A DNA stretch of 64,000 nucleotides from an uncultured Bacteroidales bacterium (GTDB taxonomy: Bacteria; Bacteroidota; Bacteroidia; Bacteroidales; Paludibacteraceae), in the NCBI GenBank assembly GCA_902799555.1, contig CADCBB010000003.1, positions 10,013 to 74,012 of the forward strand. Direction: 5' to 3'. Position numbers and translations under genes: made by a program. Positions 16,641-25,531 of this stretch are shown here, piece after piece; within the stretch, counting starts at the first letter, position 1; each line of letters opens with the position of its first letter. Below the pieces are notes generated by a model, which searched no databases, was not told the DNA's origin, and was given only the letters and a program-made list of their open reading frames with translations.

Positions 16641-17252
16641 CCCAATTCCACGCCTCGCGCCCAAGGAGTGCGCTATTTTGTGCCTATAACCCTCTACGAA
16701 GCCTACTGGGGCGCGATGAATTCCGTCAAAGCAGGTCGCCGTTACAAAAAGCACATCGTGGTCCGTCGAATGCCTTATGCCCCAGGCCTTCTCCAACTCT
16801 ATACCTACCATTTCCCGAAGACCTGGTCTGCAGCCTGCGTAGCAAACCGTGAACTCATCAAGCAAGCCCAGCGCCAAGCCCACGCCTTAGAGCATGCCCA
16901 TACAGCTGAAGCCCTCGAATGGCGTCTCCGCTTCTTTAATCATTATTTCTCTGTCGTCAAAGGCGGCGCTGCTCCCGAACCCGGCCTCAAACCCTACTCC
17001 CGTTTCTACCAATACACCTACGTCTCCATCTACCGCCAGCTTCAAGCCGCCCGCGACAAAGCCCTCCATCCCGATACTGATGTCTCTTTTGATTCTATAG
17101 ACGTTTGTCCCTTACAGGCGGATAGTATCCGCCGCTCTCTGTCCCGCTCCTTTGCCCATTCACCTCTCCGTTCCGCTGCTCGCCGTACCTTCCTCTCATC
17201 CTCTCTCGACGAGTCCTTCATCATTAACCCTACCGCTCCTTTTTCTGGTTAA
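16569..17252 (+). CDS. Hypothetical protein of a repeated lineage-specific family
   Basis: This is a 227-residue basic protein with no signal peptide or membrane segment. Its core has aromatic and basic motifs: YFVPITLYEAYWGAMNS, GRRYKKHIVVRRMPYAPGL, LYTYHFPKTWSAACVANREL and EWRLRFFNHYFSVV. The tail is Ser/Arg-rich. The first 20 or so residues (MSRHLKTRTQMGLRSIIDHY) recur, slightly changed, in the remnant at 49066-49000 on the other strand. I know no function. It could be a nucleic-acid-binding protein or a passenger of a non-autonomous element; both are guesses. Confidence 0.6.
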   Translation: MSRHLKTRTQMGLRSIIDHYVSLPPNSTPRAQGVRYFVPITLYEAYWGAMNSVKAGRRYKKHIVVRRMPYAPGLLQLYTYHFPKTWSAACVANRELIKQAQRQAHALEHAHTAEALEWRLRFFNHYFSVVKGGAAPEPGLKPYSRFYQYTYVSIYRQLQAARDKALHPDTDVSFDSIDVCPLQADSIRRSLSRSFAHSPLRSAARRTFLSSSLDESFIINPTAPFSG

Positions 17253-17276
17253 AAAGAAGAAAAAACTCTTAAAAAT

Positions 17277-17307
17277 TTGCATATATCATTTTTTTTGTGT
17301 AATTTTG
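17277..17307 (+). promoter_or_regulatory. Promoter of the GH13 pair
   Basis: TTGC (17277-17280), 19 bp, TAATTTTG (17300-17307), then CAACGC. The -33 is extended TTGCATAT. The predicted start (about 17314) leaves a leader of only about 15 nt before ATG 17329. That argues against the longer ORF beginning at 17152. Confidence 0.8.
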
Positions 17308-17328
17308 CAACGCAAAATGTGTGAAACC

Positions 17329-19371
17329 ATGAAAAAGAGTATGTTCTTAGTGCTGGCGGCGATGTGTTTGGCGGGCTGTCAGAAAGCAAGTATGAATGCG
17401 GAAAGCATTCGTTTATCGAACCCCATTATGCCTATTCGTATGAGCGGCGACACGATGCATATCGTGTTGACGGACTATGTGCCGGCGCTGTACGGCGATA
17501 CGAGTCTATGGAAAGGGATGAAATGGACGGCCGGCGAAGCGGTTGAGTGCGTGAACCTGGTCGGTACGCCGCAAGTGGTTCGCGAGATGGATATCATCAA
17601 CCGTGACCGCGCTATCCATGCCCTGACGATGCATGACAAGAGCGGCAGTTTTGCCATCCCTATCCTACCGAACAAACCCGTCAAGCAGGCGCTTTATTCA
17701 AAGGGCTATGCGGACGGCAAACTCATCGTGGACTTCGCGGAGAAAGTAGCGAACCCGAGTTTTGAGGCATACATCCAGAATACGCTCATCGATCATCATC
17801 TATGGCAGGAGACCGAAGAGGGATGGATATTGGACCTTGAAGCGATCAGTAGTCAGTATTCAGTAATCAGTGGACGTTCTTACCTGCGGGTATATGCGGA
17901 GGATGAGACGTACGTGTATAACGATCTGTTGCTGCCGATGGAGAACGGCCAGATCGTAACAGATGCGGCGCAGTTGAACCGTCATGATCAGCAGGCGCAG
18001 GTGCTGTACTCGCTGATGATCGACCGCTTCTACAACGGGAACACCGCCAATGACTGGAAGATGAACTCGCCGGAAGTGCTCGATATCGTAGACTACCAGG
18101 GCGGTGATCTCGCCGGCATCACGAAGAAGATTTCGGAGGGCTATTTCGACAAGTTAGGCGTGAACACGATATGGATCAGCCCTATCACGCAGAACCCCTG
18201 GGACGCATGGGGACGGTATGAATTCAAGAACGGCAATAAGTACGACAGCTCAAAGACCTACACACGTTTCAGCGGTTACCACGGTTACTGGCCTATCTTC
18301 GCGACGGCGCTGGACGTCCGCTTCGGCACGCCGGAGGAGCTGCGCACCTTATTAGATAGCGCGCACGCGCATGAGATCAACGTGGTGCTGGACTATGTAG
18401 CGAACCATATGCATATCAACTCTCCGACGCTGCAGGCGCATCCGGACTGGCATACGGACTCCATCCTTCCGGACGGACGACGTAACTTCGAGCTTTGGGA
18501 CGAGGCGCGTCTGACGACCTGGTTCGACAAGCATATCCCGACCCTGGATCTGGAGCGTGAGGAGGTATGCGAGCAGATGACGGACAGCGCGCTGTACTGG
18601 CTGGAGAACTACGAGTTGGACGGTTTCCGTCACGATGCATGCAAGCATATCCCGGAAGGCTACTGGCGTATGCTGGGCCAGAAGATCGCGACCCGTTGGC
18701 CGGGACGTCCGATATGGATGATCGGCGAGACCTACGGCAGTCCGGAGTTGATCGGCAGTTACGTGAAGAGCGGTATGCTGAATGCACAGTTCGATTTCAA
18801 TGTGTATTTCACATCGCGCGAGGCGCTGTGCGGGCTGACGGGCATGGACGAGGTGCTGCAGAACGAGTTGACCTCGTTGGCCACCTACGGAGCGCACCAC
18901 ACGATGGGTAACATCAGCGGCAACCACGACCAGATCCGTTTTGCTTCTATCGCCGGCGGTGCGATCGACATCCATTCGCAGGGTAAGGAAGAAGGCTGGA
19001 CGCAAGAAGTAGGAATCGGTGATGCGGAGACGGCGTATAAGCGGGCATTGCTCCTGGAGGTGCTGAACATGACGCTGCCGGGTGTACCGTGCATTTATCA
19101 GGGCGATGAGTACGCCGAAGTAGGCGGTAACGACCCCGATAATAGGCATATGATGCGCTTTGAGACGCTGAACGATGCCGAGAAAGCCATGCGTACGCAA
19201 GTAGCCGACCTGATCCATATGCGCCGCCACTCGATGCCGCTGCTCTACGGCGAGTTCATCCCGATGGAGAGCAATGCGGACGTGATCCGCTACCAACGCA
19301 TCTATCTGGGCGAGAAAGTGACGGTCACGATTGATAGAAAAGATCTCAGATATGAGATCATTGAAGATTGA
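17329..19371 (+). CDS. Lipoprotein alpha-amylase, GH13 family
   Basis: This is an extracytoplasmic amylase-type hydrolase of 680 residues. The lipoprotein signal is MKKSMFLVLAAMCLAGC, with lipobox LAGC. An N-terminal beta domain precedes the barrel (QVLYSLMIDRFYNG). The GH13 motifs are all present: LDYVANH, GFRHDACKH with nucleophile D436, MIGETYG with acid/base E467, and ISGNHDQIR with D534. The length fits SusG-like or neopullulanase-like enzymes. Inference: it acts on alpha-1,4-glucans at the cell surface or in the periplasm. A heptamer repeat inside codes for SSQYSVISG (17846-17873). It is followed by a second GH13 gene 19 nt later, but no SusC/SusD pair is in the window. Confidence 0.9.
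   Translation: MKKSMFLVLAAMCLAGCQKASMNAESIRLSNPIMPIRMSGDTMHIVLTDYVPALYGDTSLWKGMKWTAGEAVECVNLVGTPQVVREMDIINRDRAIHALTMHDKSGSFAIPILPNKPVKQALYSKGYADGKLIVDFAEKVANPSFEAYIQNTLIDHHLWQETEEGWILDLEAISSQYSVISGRSYLRVYAEDETYVYNDLLLPMENGQIVTDAAQLNRHDQQAQVLYSLMIDRFYNGNTANDWKMNSPEVLDIVDYQGGDLAGITKKISEGYFDKLGVNTIWISPITQNPWDAWGRYEFKNGNKYDSSKTYTRFSGYHGYWPIFATALDVRFGTPEELRTLLDSAHAHEINVVLDYVANHMHINSPTLQAHPDWHTDSILPDGRRNFELWDEARLTTWFDKHIPTLDLEREEVCEQMTDSALYWLENYELDGFRHDACKHIPEGYWRMLGQKIATRWPGRPIWMIGETYGSPELIGSYVKSGMLNAQFDFNVYFTSREALCGLTGMDEVLQNELTSLATYGAHHTMGNISGNHDQIRFASIAGGAIDIHSQGKEEGWTQEVGIGDAETAYKRALLLEVLNMTLPGVPCIYQGDEYAEVGGNDPDNRHMMRFETLNDAEKAMRTQVADLIHMRRHSMPLLYGEFIPMESNADVIRYQRIYLGEKVTVTIDRKDLRYEIIED
17846..17873 (+). 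repeat. Heptamer tandem repeat TCAGTAN inside GH13
   Basis: TCAGTAG, TCAGTAT, TCAGTAA and TCAGTGG are four consecutive 7-mers within coding sequence. The same heptamer family occurs at 25511-25531 between two genes. Confidence 0.8.
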
Positions 19372-19388
19372 AGATTTTAGATTTTAGA
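19361..19388 (+). repeat. Heptamer tandem repeat TTGAAGA/TTTTAGA at a gene junction
   Basis: TTGAAGA x2 then TTTTAGA x2 span the stop codon of the first GH13 gene and fill nearly all of the gap to the second. Confidence 0.75.
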
Positions 19389-19390
19389 AT

Positions 19391-20677
19391 ATGAAAAAGA
19401 CAATGCTTTTTATCGCAGCGGCCCTGATGCTGGTCAGCTGCGCCGAGGAGACGAATTTACGTCACCCGAAGTTTGCTTACGACGCAACGATCTATGAATT
19501 GAACACCCGTCAAGCGACGAAAGAAGGTACGTTTGCTGCCGCCGAAGCCCTGCTGCCGACGCTCAAGCAGAACGGCATCGACATCATCTGGGTGATGCCC
19601 TGTCAGCCGATCGGCGTGATCACCCGTAAGGGTACACTCGGCAGTTACTACTCCATCATCGACTACTGCGCGATCAACCCCGAGTTCGGTACGCGTGCCG
19701 ACTTCGAGCATTTTCTCAAAGAGGCGCATAAGATGGGCTTTAAGGTGATCTTAGACTGGGTAGCTAACCATACGGCGCCGGACAGCGAATGGACCCAAAA
19801 CGAGGGCTGGCACTATCGCGACAGCCTGGGTAACCTGATGGTTCAATACGACTGGACGGATATCTCCAAGCTGGACTACCACAGCGAGGCAATGCGCGCA
19901 GAGATGAAGAAAGCGATGCATTGGTGGATGGACTCGATCGGAATCGACGGTTTCCGCTGCGACGTAGCCGGCGAAGTGCCTACCGATTTCTGGAATGACG
20001 CGATGGGCGAGTTGCGCCTGACGCATCCGGATATGTTCACGCTGGCCGAAGATGAGGACAAAGCGGACGAGCTGACCGAGACGGCCTTCGACATGTACTA
20101 CGGCTGGAGTTTGCATCACGTGATGAACGATATCGCGCAAGGAAAGGCTACGGTAGAAGACCTATGGGCCAACCTCGCCAAGACAGACAGCACGATTCGT
20201 CCCGAGGCTATCCGTATGAACTTCATCACGAACCACGACGAGAACAGCTGGAACGGTACCGAGTTTGAGCGTATGGGCGATGCAACGGAGCTATTTGCCG
20301 CTTTATGCTATATTCTCCCGGGCATGCCGATGATCTATACAGGTCAGTTAAGCGGTAACCATCACCGCCTGGAGTTCTTTGAGAAAGACCTGATCGACCA
20401 AGACGAGGCGTTTGCACAATACGACCTGTATAAGAAGATGAACAACCTGCGGGAGCGTAACAAAGCGCTGTTCAGCCCGGAGGTAGGCGCTCCGCTGGAG
20501 CGCGTGGCTTGCGACAACGAGGCTATCTTCGCTTGCAAGCGCGTCAAAGAGGGTCGCTGGCATACGAACAGCGTGCTTGCTGTGATGAACATGAGCAGCG
20601 AAAAACAAAACGTCACGCTGGAGACCGGCGAGACGTTTGACTTGGAGCCTTGGGGCTATGAGATCGTAGAAAAGTGA
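19391..20677 (+). CDS. Lipoprotein alpha-amylase, GH13 family (second copy type)
   Basis: The 428-residue protein has lipobox LVSC (MKKTMLFIAAALMLVSC). The compact GH13 barrel contains LDWVANHT, GFRCDVAGE with nucleophile D191, FTLAEDED with E220 as the likely acid/base, and FITNHDENSW with D283. A short C-terminal beta domain follows. It lacks the N-terminal domain of its neighbour and is only distantly similar, so the pair is not a recent duplication. It is probably in one operon with the preceding gene. It stops 2 nt before the convergent fabG stop. Confidence 0.9.
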   Translation: MKKTMLFIAAALMLVSCAEETNLRHPKFAYDATIYELNTRQATKEGTFAAAEALLPTLKQNGIDIIWVMPCQPIGVITRKGTLGSYYSIIDYCAINPEFGTRADFEHFLKEAHKMGFKVILDWVANHTAPDSEWTQNEGWHYRDSLGNLMVQYDWTDISKLDYHSEAMRAEMKKAMHWWMDSIGIDGFRCDVAGEVPTDFWNDAMGELRLTHPDMFTLAEDEDKADELTETAFDMYYGWSLHHVMNDIAQGKATVEDLWANLAKTDSTIRPEAIRMNFITNHDENSWNGTEFERMGDATELFAALCYILPGMPMIYTGQLSGNHHRLEFFEKDLIDQDEAFAQYDLYKKMNNLRERNKALFSPEVGAPLERVACDNEAIFACKRVKEGRWHTNSVLAVMNMSSEKQNVTLETGETFDLEPWGYEIVEK

Positions 20678-20679
20678 AT

Positions 20680-21420
20680 TTAAGCCATCGCTCCGTTGAC
20701 TTGGATCACTTGTCCGGAGACATAGGAGGAAAGGTCGCTCGCTAAGAAGAGGGCGACCTTTGCTACTTCTTCCGGCTCACCTCCACGCTTCATTGGGATC
20801 ATAGAAACGAAGGATTTGAGGGTCTCTTCGGAAAGGGCCTTGGTCATATCGGTGATGATAAAGCCCGGTGCAATCGCATTGGCGCGTACACCGCGGCTGC
20901 CCAACTCTTTGGCTACGGACTTGGTGAGGGCGATGATGCCGGCTTTGGATGCCGCATAATTGGCCTGTCCGGCATTGCCGTTGAGTCCGACGACCGAACT
21001 GAGGCTGATGATCGAGCCGGAACGCTGGCGCATCATGACCGGCGTGACGGCATGGGTGAAGTTGAAAGCCGACTTGAGGTTGACTTGAATGACCTGGTCC
21101 CACATCTGTTCGGTCATACGCATAAGGAGCGTGTCGCGCGTGATGCCGGCGTTATTGACCAAGATATCGAGATGTCCGAAATCGGCCACGACGGCTTCTA
21201 CTACCTGATGGGCGGCCTCGAAATCAGCCGCATTGGAGGCATAGAAAGCCACCTTCACGCCTAAGGCCGCTATCTCATCGCGCGTAGCTTGCGCCTGTTC
21301 GTTGAGTTCAAGGTCCGTAAAGGCGATATTCGCACCTTCACGCGCAAAGGCCAAAGCGATCTGTTTGCCTATACCACGGGCTGCACCCGTTATTAGAGCG
21401 GTTTTTTCTGTTAGTAACAT
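20680..21420 (-). CDS. fabG: 3-oxoacyl-[acyl-carrier-protein] reductase
   Basis: It reduces 3-oxoacyl-ACP with NADPH in fatty-acid elongation. The 246-residue SDR protein has the TGAARGIG cofactor motif (residues 11-18), NNAGITRD, the catalytic Ser in SLSSVVG, and Tyr and Lys in YAASKAG. The C-terminus VSGQVIQVNGAM is typical of FabG. No other fab gene is nearby; it sits alone between the amylases and the LptC group. Confidence 0.92.
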   Translation of the reverse strand: MLLTEKTALITGAARGIGKQIALAFAREGANIAFTDLELNEQAQATRDEIAALGVKVAFYASNAADFEAAHQVVEAVVADFGHLDILVNNAGITRDTLLMRMTEQMWDQVIQVNLKSAFNFTHAVTPVMMRQRSGSIISLSSVVGLNGNAGQANYAASKAGIIALTKSVAKELGSRGVRANAIAPGFIITDMTKALSEETLKSFVSMIPMKRGGEPEEVAKVALFLASDLSSYVSGQVIQVNGAMA

Positions 21421-21426
21421 AAAAAA

Positions 21427-21478
21427 CGTTAAATAGTTAAATAGTTAAAATGGTTTTGATTTCATCAAAACGTTAAAT
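21427..21478. repeat. Octamer tandem repeat with adjoining hairpin
   Basis: CGTTAAAT, AGTTAAAT and AGTTAAAA are followed by a perfect 8-bp hairpin GTTTTGAT-ttc-ATCAAAAC (21453-21471) and another CGTTAAAT. This fills the gap between fabG and lptC. Confidence 0.7.
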
Positions 21479-21480
21479 CG

Positions 21481-22053
21481 TTACTCATCCTTGATGGGGA
21501 AGACTCCCGTGGGGTTAAGGATGGTATACTGCGTCATCTGCTCGTTGGAGTCGAATCCGACGCCTTCGATGATGCTGTTCTCGCGTGTGATATGGATGGA
21601 GGTATCGGAATAGACGCGATGGGTCTGCTGATCCCACATCATCTTAGGTGTCTCGAACTTTTCTCCCTGCCTATTCATCGCATGCACGTTACCGATGAGC
21701 GTCCATCGTTGGGCAGTCTCGTCGTAATAAGCATAGTCGGCTTTGAGCGAAGCGGCGACAGAAAGGTCTAAGTCGAACTGCTCGAGGTAGATGCCTTGCG
21801 GAAACTCCTGGTAAGGCGGTTCGGTCTTATCGAACATAAGCCACTGCGGCGCTTCGATCCGATAACGCGTGACGCCGGAGTCGGAGATGAGGGTGCTGAC
21901 GCTATCGGTGAGCAGCACCGCCGCCTGTTCGCGCGGCTGGGACTGCACACTCTGCTGCACGGATTTCTCCTTGCAGCCAAAGACAAACATAGCGAGCATC
22001 ACAAGGATACTCGCCATGCATATAGGATATTTAACGGATAGAGGTACTCTCAC
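21481..22053 (-). CDS. lptC: LPS export protein LptC
   Basis: This inner-membrane anchored periplasmic protein passes LPS from LptBFG to LptA. The 190-residue protein has one N-terminal membrane segment that ends in FVFGC, so it may be a lipoprotein as in many Bacteroidetes. The LptC beta fold follows (LLTDSVSTLISDSGVTRYRI...FPQGIYLEQFD...LKADYAYY...GNVHAMNRQGEKFETP). Translation starts at GTG 22053, supported by AGGAGG 8 nt upstream. It overlaps the end of the TPR gene by 23 nt. The order TPR protein then LptC fits the common Bacteroidales arrangement. Confidence 0.88.
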   Translation of the reverse strand: MRVPLSVKYPICMASILVMLAMFVFGCKEKSVQQSVQSQPREQAAVLLTDSVSTLISDSGVTRYRIEAPQWLMFDKTEPPYQEFPQGIYLEQFDLDLSVAASLKADYAYYDETAQRWTLIGNVHAMNRQGEKFETPKMMWDQQTHRVYSDTSIHITRENSIIEGVGFDSNEQMTQYTILNPTGVFPIKDE

Positions 22054-23434
22054 CGATCCATCCTCCTACAAAGTAGGTATTTCCGCTGAACTCGTTCGGC
22101 AGGTCAAAACGCTCCTCCTTGGTCGGATAATACTTGCTGTACGAGCTGATGAACTCGTTGGCCTGTGCCTCCACCGACGGATCGACTTGTTTCGCCTTCA
22201 CGAACTTATCTACAGCCGCCCAATAAACGGTCTTATTGAGGATACGACCCTTGGCATCTTGCGGATAGAGTTGCGTGGAAGCGTAGCACATACCGATGAT
22301 AATATAGCAACGTCCCTGCCCTTTATTCATACCCAGGCCGTTCAGCGTAGCGATGGAAGCCAACGCGTACTTACGGGCATCCGCGTATTTCTTGAGGTTG
22401 TTATAGCAATAGAAAGCGGCATTGTACTGGTAGTCTGCCACATCCTCCATCTCATCCTCCACCATCGCCAACTTGATAGCCTGATCGTAGTAAGCGATCG
22501 CCTGCTCATAGTCGCCTTTCTTGGCAGCCATCGAAGCGCATCCTGCTGCCGACTCCTGGGTCGGTTGCAACTTATGTGCTGCCTCGCATGCTGCGAAATA
22601 GACATCGCTCTCGGTGCAACGTACACGGCGGTAGAGTTTAGCGATCTTGGTGAGCATGTCGAGGTCGGAAATATTATCCTTCACCACTGCCGCATAGATC
22701 TCATCGAGTTTGGAGCAGTCTGCAGCGCCGGAGATAGCGAAGATATTATCCACATAGTCTTTCTGCTTGGCTGCGATCTCAGCATTCTTGTTATTGGCGT
22801 TTCCTGCTTGCTCTGCGAGCGCGTTGGAAGCCAACTCATAGTCCGCGATGAACTGCTCTGCGTTACCGTTCTGCTTGTAAACGGCGTAAGAAGCATCCAC
22901 GAGCTTGACGAGCACCATGATCTTGCTGGACGAACCCATACCTTCTACCGAACTACGCAAGCACTCGCGTGCCTCCGCCAACTTCGTATCGCCGTAGAAA
23001 TCGATGTATGCCAGACCTTTCTCACCCAAGATATAAGCCGTCGGGTACTTGGGATCATTGCCGAAATACTTGATACGTTTGTCCTGCATCTCGATGGCGA
23101 GTTTCGCCAGACGCTCTTTCTCAGCGGCATCGGATGTAGCCTGATAGAGGGCCTCTACGATCTTCGTACCGTCCGTGTAGATGGACTTATTGGCATTCGG
23201 GCAGTTCGTGTAAACGTCGAACCAAGGCTCATACGCATCGGCGAACATCTTGTTCTTCACGGACTCGTGGAAGAGGGATACGTTCATCACGCACTCTTCA
23301 GTGATGACAGGTTCTGCATCCGGTTCGGGAGCTACTACAGGCGCCTCAGCCGCCACTTTGGTCGGTTTCTTAGCCATCGCCAGCGTCGGAACGGCTGCTG
23401 CCAGGGCTACTACAAAAAGATTTTTCAGTTTCAT
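22031..23434 (-). CDS. Secreted TPR protein
   Basis: The 467-residue protein has a signal peptide (MKLKNLFVVALAAAVPTLAMA) and a helical body with TPR-like repeats (for example KKGDYEQAIAYYDQAIKLA and YPTAYILGEKGLAYIDFYGD). It has many Cys pairs (TNCPNA, ADCSKL, VRCTES), probably periplasmic disulphides. It ends in FVGGWIGESTSIR. It lies between an outer-membrane barrel gene and lptC. Role inferred: envelope scaffold. No catalytic motif. Confidence 0.82.
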   Translation of the reverse strand: MKLKNLFVVALAAAVPTLAMAKKPTKVAAEAPVVAPEPDAEPVITEECVMNVSLFHESVKNKMFADAYEPWFDVYTNCPNANKSIYTDGTKIVEALYQATSDAAEKERLAKLAIEMQDKRIKYFGNDPKYPTAYILGEKGLAYIDFYGDTKLAEARECLRSSVEGMGSSSKIMVLVKLVDASYAVYKQNGNAEQFIADYELASNALAEQAGNANNKNAEIAAKQKDYVDNIFAISGAADCSKLDEIYAAVVKDNISDLDMLTKIAKLYRRVRCTESDVYFAACEAAHKLQPTQESAAGCASMAAKKGDYEQAIAYYDQAIKLAMVEDEMEDVADYQYNAAFYCYNNLKKYADARKYALASIATLNGLGMNKGQGRCYIIIGMCYASTQLYPQDAKGRILNKTVYWAAVDKFVKAKQVDPSVEAQANEFISSYSKYYPTKEERFDLPNEFSGNTYFVGGWIGESTSIR

Positions 23435-23474
23435 AATGATAATTATTTTAGTTAATTCAGAGTATTCGGATTAA

Positions 23475-23488
23475 TCTGATTAATCAGA
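23475..23488. promoter_or_regulatory. 14-bp perfect palindrome upstream of the TPR gene
   Basis: TCTGATTAATCAGA is flanked by a partial repeat, GGATTAAT. It lies 40 nt before the TPR start and could be an operator. There is no other evidence. Confidence 0.3.
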
Positions 23489-23510
23489 GTTATTCAAATA
23501 TCATGCCAAA

Positions 23511-24755
23511 CTAGAGTTTGCGTTTGAAGAACCAAGTCTCGGCGATGGAGGCGCCGATGGTGAAACGCAGGGCATGTTCCTCAAGTCCGGCAGCCATACC
23601 GCGGTGGGAATATTCGATGGTCGTATTAATAACCGAGCCGATGGTCCAGAGCGGGAAACCGATACCAATGGTAGCAGTCACCTTCGGCGCACCGATCGAG
23701 GCAAGGTACTCATTCTGCACACTCAGTCCGGCGCGCCAGATCATACGCTCTATGTACTTACGTCCGAGCGGATTATGCTTGTATTCGGCGCCCAAGGCAA
23801 AACGATGGCGGTCCTGCAAACCGGACTCCGAACCTAAGGCACCGCTATAGAGGGCGGATGCCATATATTGGCGCTCATAGTCGAAGCCTACGGTAAGGCG
23901 GTTCGCCCAGTTATAGGACGCACCTACGCCCCATACCATCGGCAGCTGCCAGCCGTCGTGGAAGGTAGGGATCGAGTCATCCGTCTGGGTCTCAATGACC
24001 AAAAGTTCGCTATTGAGTTTCATCTTCGGCTCGAAGATCGCGCCTACGTTGAAGGTATGGTCCCCGAAGGTATGGAAGAACTGCGCGCCGGCACGAACGC
24101 GTACGTTGCTGACGGAGAGCATCTCGTCCTGGATGGTCGTGTTCATGCCTGATTCGTCGAAGGTCAAGGCCCGAAGACGATTGAGGTCACCCCACATATA
24201 ATAGACGTTCGCGCCGAGGGATAGCCAGTTCATGATGTTAAAACTAAGTCCGCCATAGACCTGGCTGATGTTACCGGTACCGGTGTAGGTCTTCGAGAAA
24301 TGATAAGCATTGTCGGCCGTCGAGTCGCGCAGCACGATGTCGTAGCCTACCGAACTATAAGGCAGCAGACCAACGGACATGGCGATCCATCGCTTCCAGA
24401 TCGGGAACTGCATCGTCACGTACTCAAGGTTTCCGTTGGCTTTGTTCTTCTGACCTCCGCCGTCGATGTAACGGCTCCAGTTCACGCATGCTGCGATATC
24501 GAACATAAAAGTGAGCGAGTCCATCGCTGTGTACGAAGCCGGCTGAGCGGAATTGATGGCCTTATTATTGCGCATACCGAACCCTACTCCGCCCATCGCA
24601 CGGAAAGCCGTCGGCACATTCTCATTCAAATCTCCGTAGGCATATCGCGAGTACGGCGAACTGGTCATGTTCTGCGCAGATAAAGGTGAAAGGTGAAAGG
24701 TGAAAGGTGAAAGGATCACCATTCCTACCAGACATATAATTATTCTTTTTTTCAC
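23511..24755 (-). CDS. Outer-membrane beta-barrel protein (FadL/OmpP1-like)
   Basis: The 414-residue protein has a signal peptide ending SPLSAQ, the motif SSPYSRYAYGDL common in Bacteroidetes barrels, alternating amphipathic strands and a terminal aromatic residue region (ETWFFKRKL). Part of the signal peptide (PFTFHLSPL) is encoded by the heptamer repeat AAAGGTG read on the other strand. The start overlaps coaX by 4 nt, and the gene lies in the coaX - barrel - TPR - lptC run. Transport substrate unknown. Confidence 0.85.
   Translation of the reverse strand: MKKRIIICLVGMVILSPFTFHLSPLSAQNMTSSPYSRYAYGDLNENVPTAFRAMGGVGFGMRNNKAINSAQPASYTAMDSLTFMFDIAACVNWSRYIDGGGQKNKANGNLEYVTMQFPIWKRWIAMSVGLLPYSSVGYDIVLRDSTADNAYHFSKTYTGTGNISQVYGGLSFNIMNWLSLGANVYYMWGDLNRLRALTFDESGMNTTIQDEMLSVSNVRVRAGAQFFHTFGDHTFNVGAIFEPKMKLNSELLVIETQTDDSIPTFHDGWQLPMVWGVGASYNWANRLTVGFDYERQYMASALYSGALGSESGLQDRHRFALGAEYKHNPLGRKYIERMIWRAGLSVQNEYLASIGAPKVTATIGIGFPLWTIGSVINTTIEYSHRGMAAGLEEHALRFTIGASIAETWFFKRKL
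24682..24714 (+). repeat. Heptamer tandem repeat AAAGGTG (4.7 copies)
   Basis: Perfect 7-bp repeats lie inside the signal-peptide codons of the minus-strand barrel gene. The same family appears at 32481-32551, 33288-33309 and, degenerate, at 42786-42820. Confidence 0.9.
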
Positions 24756-25504
24756 TTCTTATTATAAACTAAAATATTGTTAAGGCCCATCAGGACCAGA
24801 TGTTTCTCGTATCTCAATTCGCGCTTCTCCGTACGCGACGTACGCACGTTATTGAGGATATAGGGTGCGTTACCACCGGTAAGGAAAGCCTTATAATGCG
24901 GCACTTTCTCGCCCAAGGTACGCATGTAGCCCTTGACCTCGTATGCTACGCCTCTGATGACGCCGGCAGCAATCGCATCGCGTGTGTTCTTACCGAAAAG
25001 CGGAATCAGCTCGTTCTCATCCACCTCCACGAGCGGCAGTTTCTTCGTCATCCGCTGCAGCATGGTGAAGCGCATCTTAAATCCCGGCGCGATGTTTCCG
25101 CCGATATATTCCCCTTGGTCCGTCACGAAATCGTAGGTGATCGCCGAACCGGCATCGATGATAAGCAGGTTTTCATTCGGGCAGAGGCTCTTAGCGCCTA
25201 CGGCTGCCGCCAAACGGTCCTGCCCCAAGGTATGCGGCGTGTCATAACCATTCGTGATGGGAACCGGTGTATTATGATCAAAGAGCACAAAATGCTGCGA
25301 ATGACGATGCAGCGCATTGACCACAGCCGCTTCGATGTCCACTACAGACGAGATGATCGAATCCGTAATGGGATAGAGCTCGAAAAGGCGCTCCACTTCC
25401 GCGGAGGAGAAGGACTTGTAGATGAAATGGTTGATCATCTTCCCTTCATCCGTCATCAAGGCCACTTTCGTTCGGCTATTTCCCTGGTCAATGCAGAGGT
25501 TCAT
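24752..25504 (-). CDS. coaX: Type III pantothenate kinase
   Basis: It phosphorylates pantothenate in the first step of CoA synthesis. The 250-residue ASKHA-fold protein has the phosphate motif DQGNSRTKVAL, GQDRLAAAVGA, IIDAGSAITYDFV, GGNIAPGFKMRF and FLTGGNAPY. Length and motif order are normal for CoaX. It overlaps the downstream barrel gene by 4 nt. Confidence 0.94.
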   Translation of the reverse strand: MNLCIDQGNSRTKVALMTDEGKMINHFIYKSFSSAEVERLFELYPITDSIISSVVDIEAAVVNALHRHSQHFVLFDHNTPVPITNGYDTPHTLGQDRLAAAVGAKSLCPNENLLIIDAGSAITYDFVTDQGEYIGGNIAPGFKMRFTMLQRMTKKLPLVEVDENELIPLFGKNTRDAIAAGVIRGVAYEVKGYMRTLGEKVPHYKAFLTGGNAPYILNNVRTSRTEKRELRYEKHLVLMGLNNILVYNKK

Positions 25505-25510
25505 TAGTAT

Positions 25511-25531
25511 TCAGCAATCAGTAGTCAGTAT
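25511..25531 (+). repeat. Heptamer tandem repeat TCAGTAN between two genes
   Basis: TCAGCAA, TCAGTAG and TCAGTAT lie between coaX and the acyl-CoA synthetase and end exactly at the latter's stop codon. This is the same heptamer as at 17846-17873. Confidence 0.8.

Noticed and set aside
17329..20677. A starch utilisation (Sus) locus
   Set aside because: Two GH13 lipoproteins are present but no SusC/SusD pair, SusE/F or regulator is in the window, so only the enzymes are claimed.
21869..23455. 528-residue open frame on the plus strand
   Set aside because: It is a shadow of the TPR and lptC genes, which have signal peptides and family features.
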